A stretch of DNA of 64,000 nt from NCBI GenBank assembly GCA_022225965.2, contig JAKJXP020000042.1, forward strand, positions 337,023 through 401,022. The letters are read 5' to 3'. This document shows positions 34,201 through 43,591 of the stretch, one piece after another (positions within the stretch are counted from its first letter, which is position 1; each line of letters opens with the position of its first letter). The translations under genes were made by a program, and so were the position numbers. This DNA is from Diatrype stigma. Lineage: Eukaryota; Ascomycota; Sordariomycetes; Xylariales; Diatrypaceae. The notes under the pieces were generated by a model that worked only from the letters and a program-made list of their open reading frames with translations, did not search any database and was not told the origin of the DNA.

Positions 34201-36777
34201 GATAGGCATTAGGTACGGTATCTATATCTATGTATATGGATGTAGGGGTCAAGCGGCTCTATATGCAGCAGCAAGCCAGTCAGTAACAGTACCAGGTACG
34301 TACGTAGGTAGCAAGCAGTTTCCAGGTAAAGGGAACGCGGGCGCGCCCGTATGCAGACACACACGCGCACACACTCTCACCATCTCACTTTCACACTCAC
34401 ACTCACCCTCACACTCACACTCTCTCATTCACCCTCTCACCTGGAGTTACTTCTCGCTCACACGTCTCATCTCACATACATGCAACCCCCGAACTCACGC
34501 ACGCGCCCACGTTCGCGCGGAATAATTTCAGGGCGATGTGACTGCGTCATGCATAGGTAGGTAATTGAGCGCGAGGAGGGAGCCTCCCTCGATTTGCTCT
34601 CGTGCATCTTTCATATGCAGGGACGGGGTGGGAAATGACGAAGACTTGGATAATACCTAATTACCTTACTTATTTGACACCAACTATTTTCCCTGAATTC
34701 GATGCGATCCTGGAGAAGCAAACACCTAGACTACATATTTGGGACCTTGTCATGTTCCCAACGGCTTTTTTTATTTGTTTCTTTCTTGTCTGTCTCGTCT
34801 GATGTTTTGGGGGCTTGGGTTACAGTGGCGGTAGCTAGTAGCACTCGCTAGTGCGTTACCGGCCTGTGTAGCGCGGGGGCGTGTAAGTAAGCTCCAGGGC
34901 TGTGATCACCTGTAGCCTGTAGCTAGTAGGTATTGTACATTATTTATGTATGTAGCGTCATGGACGCTGGACCTGTCTCGTCTCGACCTTCATTCTCACA
35001 ACCTCAGGTGAATCACATACCGGTGAGCATACCTACATAGGTGGAAATCTCTCTTTCCTCATGCGAAATGAAGAGCTGCTTCCACCGCTTCACTGCTTCA
35101 CTGCGTCACTGCTGCTCCATGTCTCCCGGGTTTGACCACCGTTCATTTCGTTCAGTTCGTTCAATTTCGGATTTGACGATCGACCAATACTGGCCGCCAA
35201 GACCAAATAGCTCCGCTGCGCTTAGAATTACACCCAGACCACCGATAGGGCTTATCATTGCTATCGCCCTGGACCTGGTGGCCCCCTTGTCACTGTGATA
35301 ATTGATAAATCTTGGCCCCCTCCTCCCCCCTGGAAAATTGGTGATGGGTTATTTAGTTATAATTTGAATCTCCAAAACCCTTACACCTCTACACCTCTAC
35401 GATGTGCGCCGCTGCATGGTTCTTTGCTACCGTCATCGCCAATTCTTTCTCGTAGGTAGCTTGCATGACCCGGGTCTCGGCTTGGCGATCGCTTCACCCC
35501 ACCATCCCTGGCCTTTGCGGGTGCGCAGATCTCGTTTCTTTTGGTCTGTTGAAGCTGTATAGGTCAGAGTATCTCATGTGTGGCGGAAGCTGGCAATGAT
35601 GTTGGTGACCCCGAGCATCCCGCTTATATCATGTTCGAAGTGGTGGTGGTGATGGTGGTGGTGGTAGGGATCAGGGGGTAAGGGGCAGGGGTAAAGGTGA
35701 GGGTAGAGTAGGGTAGAGGAAACGATCATGAGGGTTGATCCTGGACAACATGACATCTAGTTACTTGCCCGCGAGACCGACTTATTGCCGCGGATTATCG
35801 ACTCAACTCCACAGAGCTCAACATTATGATCACTAAAAGCTGTCTTGATGTTTGCATTTTGCTCTGCTCCTTACGTCCCAAGGGTGACGGTCACCGCAAG
35901 GGCTAGATTCAGATCTAGGCCCAAGTGGCAACCGGTTCGTAACCCGGTCAGCCTTGATTTACATCTAAACGTCCAAACCTTCGGGCCGGCACTATAAAAA
36001 CCAGCATCCGAGACCAAGTATCTTACAGACCGCAGTCGACTTAATAGGTCAGTTCTACCATCTCACTCTCATATGCGCCACTTCGTAATGAGTCTCCGGT
36101 CATCGACGCTACTACCTGCCAGGAGTCGACTGCTGCTACCTACGGTGCATGGCGAAGGGGGTGATAATGGGGATTTAGATTCGCTTTCTCCATCTAATTT
36201 GCGACAAAGCACCGAGAAGAAAAGCTTGACTGAAATTAGGATCGGAATCAGCCTTAGTCGCCTATCTCCCCCCTCGTCAGCAGGCGCATCATCTAAGTGG
36301 CATTTTCGTTGGCTTACCGCTTACCAAGCTAAGACCAATATCACACAGCCTTTCCCTGCTGCTTATTGATTTGACGGGTGGTAAGACAGGCACAGCAAAC
36401 GTCATGGGGAGATGAGGGAAGGGCTTGAAAGCACCTTCATTTGAGCACCAAGAAGTTTATACATCAAATTAATAAGAATTAAGGTAAACCCCCTATTAAG
36501 CTCGTGGTATCATAAACATCATGAACGCCTTCCTCCGTAGAGCCCTCAACCTTGTCGACCTGGGCAATCTATTTTTCCCCTTTGCCGGAACCGGAATCAG
36601 AGCCATTAGGTTGGTTATTTCTTCCTGACTGGTCATGTGGTCTTCCTCTAACCCAAGACTAAATCATGAAGATACCCTTCATAATGCTTATCGGCATCTC
36701 GGGGCTAGTGCTCATGAGTTAACGCGGACAGAACCGACCAGGTCTTGAACCTTCTAGAGATTGGTCTGGTTGCTAGC
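31269..36777. other. Gene-poor 5.5-kb region with simple repeats
   Basis: No gene is supported. Repeats include GTGCAGACAGGCAGA-type runs (32667-32719), an A16 run (33215-33230), CCCCGTT units (33496-33520), GGCTGGCT runs (33991-34026), a CA/CT-rich microsatellite (34356-34441) and GGTGGTGAT runs (35641-35667). A TATA-like CTATAAAAA at about 35992 precedes a pyrimidine-rich stretch and a 98-codon forward frame (36073-36369) with no known domain. That could be a small gene or noncoding transcript, but I cannot support it. Confidence 0.5.
31393..31404 (-). promoter_or_regulatory. TATA box candidate for the Mo-cofactor-sulfurase-like gene
   Basis: On the minus strand the sequence reads CTATATAAAAGG, a near-perfect TATA element about 125-135 bp upstream of the start codon at 31268. 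The position suits a fungal core promoter. This is sequence inference only. Confidence 0.55.
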
Positions 36778-37625
36778 TTATAGCATGAACAGTAGAGCCA
36801 TCAGCGGTGCCGCAGCGAAGTTCTTAACGGTGTTCAGGGCGTTCGCCGCAGCCGTGACCGGAACACCGTCCGTGGCAGTCGGGGTGGCGGTGGCGCTACC
36901 AGTGCCGGTCGGACCGACAATGCCGGTGGGATAGGTGCCGTTGCCGGTGCCGGGAACCGTACCAGCTTCCACGGGGACGAAGTTCGCGCACGAGATGCGC
37001 GTCTTGTTGGCGAAGTGGAAGACGAAGCTTCGGTTGGCAAAGTACGAGCCGACGCCCTCGGTGAGGGAAGTGTAGGGATCCGTGTACGAAGCCTCGAAGG
37101 GGTCCGTGCTGATCTTGCCGTATTTTCCACTCAAGTCGCCAACTTGGCAAGTCTCCGGGGCGGTAGAGTCACACGTGGGGTCTTCTCCCCGCTGGAAGGG
37201 GTCGAGGTGAGACAGCGTCTTCGTGCAGTTGCCATCGGAGGGCACGGGGTCCACGTGTAAGTGGTAGGCTAGACAAGCAAGTTAGATACATCGCTATTGA
37301 CAACCCGGACGGCTTTAGGCTATCTATCACAGCATCTAATTAGAATAGGCTAGTACGTACTGAAAGGACCGCCTTCCTTCGGCAGGTTGGAAAATTTCAC
37401 GTCGAAGGTGACGCCAACACCGTCCGGCCCGGCCTTGGCGGAAACGGAGCCCTTGACATTGCCATCAAGGGTGCCAGTCGTCCAGAAGGGCTGTTCGGGG
37501 AGGGTGGCTACGAAAGCCTTGTCTGTTGGGTTGCCGGTGACTTCGGTGGCGCTGGTTGATGCATCCTGCGCAAGAACGCCAGAGGCGCCCAGAGCAGAGA
37601 TGGCGAGGATCTTTGATACGTGCAT
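36778..37625 (-). CDS. GPI-anchored extracellular superoxide dismutase, Cu-only type
   Basis: Two exons (37361-37625, 36778-37268) encode 251 aa. The 92-nt intron (GTACGT...CTAG) splits the active-site region and joins GGPF to TYHLHVDPV. Residues 1-19 are a signal peptide ending VLA. The SOD domain (about 25-190) has copper ligands at His91, His93, SHLDPF His109 and VFHFANKTR His173, with Cys103/Cys182 able to form the conserved disulfide. The zinc loop His/Asp set of cytosolic Cu/Zn SOD is absent, as in fungal copper-only SODs such as Candida SOD5. Then come a Thr/Gly/Pro-rich linker and a hydrophobic C-terminus (FAAAPLMALLFML), a GPI attachment signal. By family it converts superoxide to peroxide at the cell surface, in defence or signalling. 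Confidence 0.92.
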
Positions 37626-40600
37626 GTTGATGAAGATAGGTTCTAGTACGATGATGACTTTCTGATGTTGGAGCTGGTAGGAAACCTGGTATGGTATGGC
37701 TTGACCAAGTTATTGCTGGTATTGAAAGCCGTGAGGTGTACGTGTGCTCCAAACAAAGCGCTGCAAACGTCTACGCAGAATGCTGTTGGGTATTGATGCG
37801 TTGGTACTATAAAGATCCAATGGAAGCCTGGAACTTTAGATTGCTAATGGTACCTCGTAAAGCAGCAAGTAATGGGAAAGAAAACAATTGCTTGAATCAA
37901 TATGTGAACCAATATGTGAACCAATGCAGTCAGTCAAGTGGAGGACAGGTTGAAGGGCGGAGGGAGATCGGTGAATCAAGAGATGGAAGTACCAAGGCAC
38001 CCACGAAATTGGGAAGCCACGGCCCCTTACATATATAATCCCCCGGCTCCTGTCCAGTGCCTGCCTCCTACCTAGGTACCTTCCATGATTCCGCGGTGCC
38101 GTTAATTCCGTGGTAGCCGTGGCGGCGGTGAAATCTTGAAAGAATCTTAGTTCGCACTAATATGGGACAGGGACCAACGGCAAGATGATGTTGTTGGTGG
38201 GAAGTACAGACGCGGATCCAGCCTTTCATTGTTTGTACGGCCAATGAAAGGTGATTGGTACCACTCAAAGGGAATGAATGAGTGAACAAAAGGCTGCGGA
38301 TACGTCGAGAATACCTACCAGTTGGACCTTGCATCACGTTGCTACGGCCGGCTTGGCCGCTTGGCTGCTTGGCTACCAACTACCTACGTACCTAGCTTGG
38401 ATCCTGGATCCTTCGGGTGAGTTACCAGGTTACCTGGCATGAGAAACAAAACAAAGAGAGAGCCTAGAGACCTGCTCCCTGAATGACGGACAAGCTACGT
38501 ACTGAAATAGACGACCTGGCAAATGAGATGTGTGGCGTAAAGCCATTGTTTCCTGAAATAGAATGCTCAACCAATCAGCAAGCAGGCTTAGCCAAGAGGA
38601 GCCAAGCATAGCCCCGGCTTCTGTTTAACTACGTGTGTATGTGCAGGTGGTAGGCACAGCAGGCATGCATGTTTATTAGCCGGGTGGAGGCGGGAGGCGG
38701 GGGTGGGGGTGGAATCGCAGCATCCATTTACAGCTCGGTGAGCTTACCTAGTATTCCTTACCTCCTCCCACTTGGAGTCGTCGAATGTACGCGGCTAGTT
38801 ATCATAAAGGTATAACTATCCGATATTGACCGGGTAGGTTGTCGTGAAGCTATCTCCAGCAACACATAGTCTGGCAAGTCAGTAGTCTATCGATGTAGAT
38901 CCAGTAGTAACCCCCAGCCTTTGTGTTTGCTGTCACATATCAAATGGCAAAGTCCCATTTGTCACTTCGGCAAACAACAGCCAGTCGTCTAAACTGCTCG
39001 GTTCCTTTCAGGTGTCCCACGAAGCCCATTGGCCCACCTAGCGCTTCGCTCAGCACTGCCTTTCTTTTGTTCTATATCTCTTCCCTAAAGTGAGATTCTA
39101 GGCTCAGTGGTGGTGCACAATGTGTGTCTGTAATAAAACAAGCGGTTGTCGGGTGGAAGTTTTGTGCTTGTAAGGTGGCAGGCTCTGACGCAATCGATTA
39201 GATTAATACCCAGGGGTTTTTGGTTGAGCCCAGCACGTCTACATACCTAGGTAGGTATGTATGTACATACATACATACAGTATAGTACCAAGGAGTACCT
39301 ACCCTTGTCCCCCTGCCCCCTACCCCTTGGCCCCTGCTACCTCCACTCAAGCTGATCAACCCAATGTTTGCCCGCCTCTCCACATCGATTGGCAAGATCT
39401 GTCATAACATTCTTCATTATTACTCTCCAAGTGGGTATCATTACTATGACTACTTTATCAACGATCCACGGATGCGAATTGCGATTGATGCCATTTCTGA
39501 TGCCCTGGGCTAGTTGAATTTATAACTCTTATATCTGAAGAAGCATAAGCAGTGCAGTCATTCGTAACGCCGTGAGTTCTGAACTTCCGGTGCAGAGACA
39601 ATTACGTACTTACCAACGTCACCTATGCAGGACTACCTAAATTTAGACACGCGGCCGCCTCGGGGGCCATCAATATCGCCTGAATGCCGCACTAAGGACG
39701 TACGCGCGGATATAGCCGCTCGCTAGTAGGCGTCAAAGACCTCCGACATATGCATGTGTGCATACATTGGGGTAACCATTGGGTCGGCGGTTATTTCAAC
39801 ATTTTACGCGCTTCGTCCCTTAATGCCCGACTACCATCTTTAGTTGAATCTCTTTTAAGCACCACGATTTACAGCCTTATGGCACCACGCCACACTTTGT
39901 TACATACAATGGTAGTCATGTGACGGCGGCGGTGGAGTGAAGGCGGCTGCCGCGTCCGGACAAACTAATCCGTTGCTGCGCAGCTCGGCGAATCCTGCCC
40001 GTTAGAAGGTAGGCCGCGGAGATGTCGGGGAAGGTCGACGGGAAGGTGCTGCGGCAGCGAGGACCCCAGATCGCGGCCCGAGAGGTTGCCGACGGACGAT
40101 CGACGACGTAACGGATCACGCACCGAGTGCGGAGGCGAGCAGGGCCCGATTCGATGCGATGCCGCCACCTTCACCGTCGGGCTCGAAAGACGCGCGTCGT
40201 GGGATCGTGGTTACATAGATCGTGAGCGGCACGGGCGAGCCAGCGCCGGGACGACATGCGTGCGTGCGTGACCTCCTCCTTCCTTGTAGGGCAAAGTCGG
40301 ACGCGCCATCGGCACCAAGATCCAAATTGGTGATGATTATGATGATGATGGAGGAAAGCTAGTCGCTTCCGGGCGCCAGTTCTGCGGACGGCCGGGTTGG
40401 AAGAAATCAGGAAGATAGTGATCCCTTGGCCGTCGATTATGCGCCGCAATACTTTCTCCTATATTGTTCCAGTGACTATTACTTATCTGTACCGCTATTA
40501 CCGCTTGTTCCTATCGCTATCAAAGTGGCGGCAATGAGGAATCTAGTCATCCAGTGTCTAATTGTGTGGTGTTGTGTCTCTCACGGGCATGGCGTGGTGC

Positions 40601-40924
40601 CTTTTCAGGCCGGCTTCGATTTTAATATCAGATTAAGCAATATTGGTCTATCTTTATCAAACCTTATAGCGATAGGGGAAATAGGTAAAGGATATGTTCA
40701 ACACAGAATTTCTGATATCCGGTTGCCTGCCCTCTTACGTCTATGGTATTTGATGTCCAGGGGAGGTCTTGCTCATCTTATACAGCCGTCAACGGATGCG
40801 TGCTACATTCGGGGGAGAGAAGCTGATTGGCGAGCTGTATGTCATTCGATATTCTAATAGCTGTCCATGTGTGACCAGGATTGAACAAGTCCCACTGCCG
40901 GGGGGCGCCTCCAGAGACACCACA
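37626..40924. other. Intergenic region, no supported gene
   Basis: This is 3.3 kb upstream of the SOD gene. A TATATATG-like motif (minus, about 38030-38037) lies 400 bp from the SOD start. The rest has TACCTAGGTAC palindromes (about 38070 and 38385), a GTATGTATGTACATACATACATAC palindrome (39256-39279), and a GC-rich island (40000-40320) with overlapping open frames on both strands. The island could be a decayed gene, but no domain is recognisable. Confidence 0.5.
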
Positions 40925-42810
40925 TCACCTCAACCTAACACGTGTGGGCAAATAACCTTTCACATAACCGACGCCATCCCCCATGCGGTAAATATGTTCA
41001 CTATCTACACCATCTGCCGGGGCCGTACACTTTCTGGGGAGGGCTTAATGAGGGGACGAGAAGACGAGAAAGAAAAAAACAACAAGAGGATAGATGTACG
41101 ATATAACACTGAGTCCGAACCGAACCAACGTGGGAGCTTGGTGAACATAACTTACCGCTGCTTGCGCCACCCCTCCCAGTCGAAGTCGAATTCCAGCTCC
41201 CGCACCGCGAGAACGACGGCCAGCTTCATCTCCATCACGGCCAGCTCCTCGCCAATGCACCGCGTATGGCCGAGCTCGAACACGCGCCATGCGTTCTTGA
41301 TGGGGTGGAGCGGGTGGTCTTCCGCTACGACAAAGCGAGCCGGAAGGAACTGCGTCGCCCGCGGCCACAGGTCGTAGCGCAGGTGAGCCACGGTCGGGTT
41401 CGTCTGGATTAGGGCGCCGTCGGTGGGATAGCTGACGCCTTCGTGCGCGAAGTGGAAGGTGGGGCTTCCTCGTTAGAAGGTAGCGCCCAAAGGATGCAGC
41501 CGAAGAGCTTCTTTGATGACGACAGTGGTGTATGCCATGTTGTTTAGCTTGTGTGGGTGTTGTGACAAGGTTTGGCTAGCAAGTCCTGGGTTTTTGCCTA
41601 ACAGAACTTGGTCATGCTCCGCTCGGAGATGGGTCAAGATGCTAATGTTCTTGTTGAGCTCATATATGATCCAACACCCCAACAAGATTAAGTGCCAGTG
41701 GCGGGCACAGTCAGTATGGGGAGGGACACATACGTGGCCTGGGCCGTCGTGTCGTTCCCAGCAGCTATGAATAGTCTCAGCTGCGACTCGACGATGTCGA
41801 TGAACTCTCGACTTGGCTCTTGATGGCCTTGCTTGCTCGACTCGTTCCCGAATTCGCTGACGGTGAGAGAGGTGGCTATTTTATGGTTGCTAGAACTCGT
41901 CTCCATGCCGAGCTGTAACCAGATTTGAGGCACCAAGTGATATTCAATGTGAGTAAATCACTCCAGGTACTATTGGTACCAGCCTTGCCCTTCTACTGCT
42001 GAGCGCGTCTTCGCTCAGCCGACCTCTAATGAGACAGGCAATTGCAAGGTGAGGTTTCGTGAGGAGAACCCAGGATTGAGTCGTGAACGCCAGACGATGG
42101 TCAACCATATTCATGGCTATCAAATCCTTTCCCTGGGTCGCGGGGAACATGGCCCAGCGGAACGTCGAATCTCTAAGCTAGGGGTTCCCTTGGGTGAACT
42201 AGTAACACGCTTCAGAATTAGTGGCTAGGATGAATAGCTCGGATAGAAAAAGACTTAGGTCTAAGTAGATGACCGGAGGACATTGGCTCGCATCAGGGAA
42301 GTGCCTCTTCCACTCCAAAGCAAGGTTCCCGTTGGTATAACAGCTAAGATCCATGGGCTAATCCCTTCTTCAATACCTGCATGGAGAGGATATGGCGGAG
42401 GAAGAATGAATATGGAGTAGGGACCGGCTACCCCGTTGTTAGTGTGCTAGTGTGCTTGTGGCTCTAGCAGCCGCCATACCAGCAACACTGGTAAGACGGT
42501 CTCACTGTGACTTACAAAGCCTTGCTTTAGTATCCTGCGGAACTTGACCCTCATAGATACTCCCGGGTATAGAATTATCAGAAACCAAAACCACTCCAAG
42601 GAGACGAGGAGGACTAATCAGCCAAGACGTCGCTAGATATATGGTTGGGTGAGATTCTGCATCTTCAGAGTTAAAATGACAGACACAGTGTGTGCTAGGG
42701 ATATGAGCACATAGTTGAGCCCTTAAAGCTTTACAGAAAGGATGTCCTATAGAAAGTTGAAGTGCATATCCAAGTGCGCTCATGGCTAGGAGACATAAGC
42801 CCAAGGGCAT
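40925..42810 (-). pseudogene. Cytochrome P450 pseudogene
   Basis: Read leftward, the pieces of a microsomal P450 appear in order. There is a membrane anchor (MPLGLCLLAMSALGYALQL from 42810), then FPDASQCPPVIYLDL, a TFRWAMFP...QGKDL segment, WRSRLNPGFSSRNL, the I-helix IAAGNDTTAQ (about 41735), the K-helix KEALRLHP ExxR (about 41500), and the haem loop FELGHTRCIGEELA (about 41265). The 3' end is a short exon ending LPTRVRLR before TGA 40927-40925. Lesions are in-frame TAG at 42199-42201 and 42178-42180 (both where CAG is expected), a frameshift at about 42093, a missing AG acceptor near 41678 and an in-frame TAA at 41473-41475. The haem and I-helix motifs remain intact, so decay is recent. Donors GTATGT (41721 area) and GTAAGT (41157 area) are still visible. 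No product is expected. Confidence 0.9.
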
Positions 42811-43221
42811 GGTCTGAAAAATCAATGATTGCACGATAGTTAGTTACATATAGTCCTTGTATTTTGATTGGAGATATTCTGGCCAAGGCCAATGACTGCC
42901 TTCAATTGCACAAACGAGGTTTGAGGTTTGCGGTCTGCTTCGTCGTGGCCTCTATGTGCAACATGATAGTAATATACGGACCCCCTCCCCCCTATTCAAC
43001 TAGGGTATTCAACTAGGGTGTCCACCTTTTAGAGTATAACCGTAGTACTACCTAGTGAGGATGCAAGGCATATACCCGCCAGAAGTCTTTATAGCGTGAG
43101 TTGATTGGTTAGATTCGGCTGATCTAAAAAGTTTAGCGCAGCTGGCATACCGCACTACGTATTATGTAGGTAGGTACTTTGTACCTACCTGACACTACAT
43201 CGATTCCAGACACTCCAGATA
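42811..43221. other. Intergenic flank with hairpin
   Basis: This is the 5' flank of the P450 pseudogene. A perfect 10-bp stem with a TTT loop (AGGTAGGTAC at 43168-43177, GTACCTACCT at 43181-43190) lies 31 bp left of the next MITE. Nothing else is recognised. Confidence 0.55.
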
Positions 43222-43589
43222 CAGTAAAACCTGGCTATAACGAATGGGTCGGTTCCCTGATTCCGGTTCGTTATAGCGAGGTTTCGTTATGTGAAGGGGG
43301 GCATATTTTGGTATATATACATATACTGTACGTATCCAGTAATTTCCAGGGGGTAAATGTACCGAATATGGTCCGTGTTATTTCAAAATGCCCTAGCTAA
43401 AGCCTAATATATGCATTATTTTATTACTTTATATAACGAATTGTATGGGTTACTAAGCAAAATGCAATTCGTTATTCGTAGTACGGAGAAAATTCGTTAA
43501 TTGTATGGGAAAAACAGTGTGTTCCCGGTTTGAATTCGCTATAGAGAGAATTCGCTATAGAACGTATTCGTTATAGCCAGGTTTTACTG
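43222..43589. mobile_element. 368-bp MITE, pogo/Fot1-like TIRs, TA target duplication
   Basis: The left end CAGTAAAACCTGGCTATAAC (43222) is mirrored by the right end ending GGTTTTACTG at 43589, with TA outside each end (43220-43221 and 43590-43591). The arms continue with imperfect ATTCGTTATAG / ATTCGCTATAG motifs repeated at both sides (for example 43265-43280 and 43543-43575), which look like subterminal transposase sites. The core is AT-rich and has no transposase frame. TA duplications and a CAGTAAAACC-like terminus fit the pogo/Fot1 branch of Tc1/mariner. Confidence 0.88.
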
Positions 43590-43591
43590 TA

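Noticed and set aside
34356..34441. CRISPR-like or regulatory array in the CA/CT repeats
   Set aside because: It is an ordinary microsatellite without spacer structure, in a eukaryotic genome.
36073..36369. Small gene downstream of a TATA-like element
   Set aside because: A CTATAAAAA box and pyrimidine-rich leader precede it, but the 98-codon frame has no recognisable features. Left as an intergenic note.
39916..40325. GC-rich island with overlapping frames on both strands
   Set aside because: Could be a decayed gene, but no frame gives a recognisable domain, so no feature is called.
40426..40857. 143-codon forward frame with hydrophobic stretch
   Set aside because: It lies just past the P450 relic end, has no family resemblance and no good start context. 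Probably chance.
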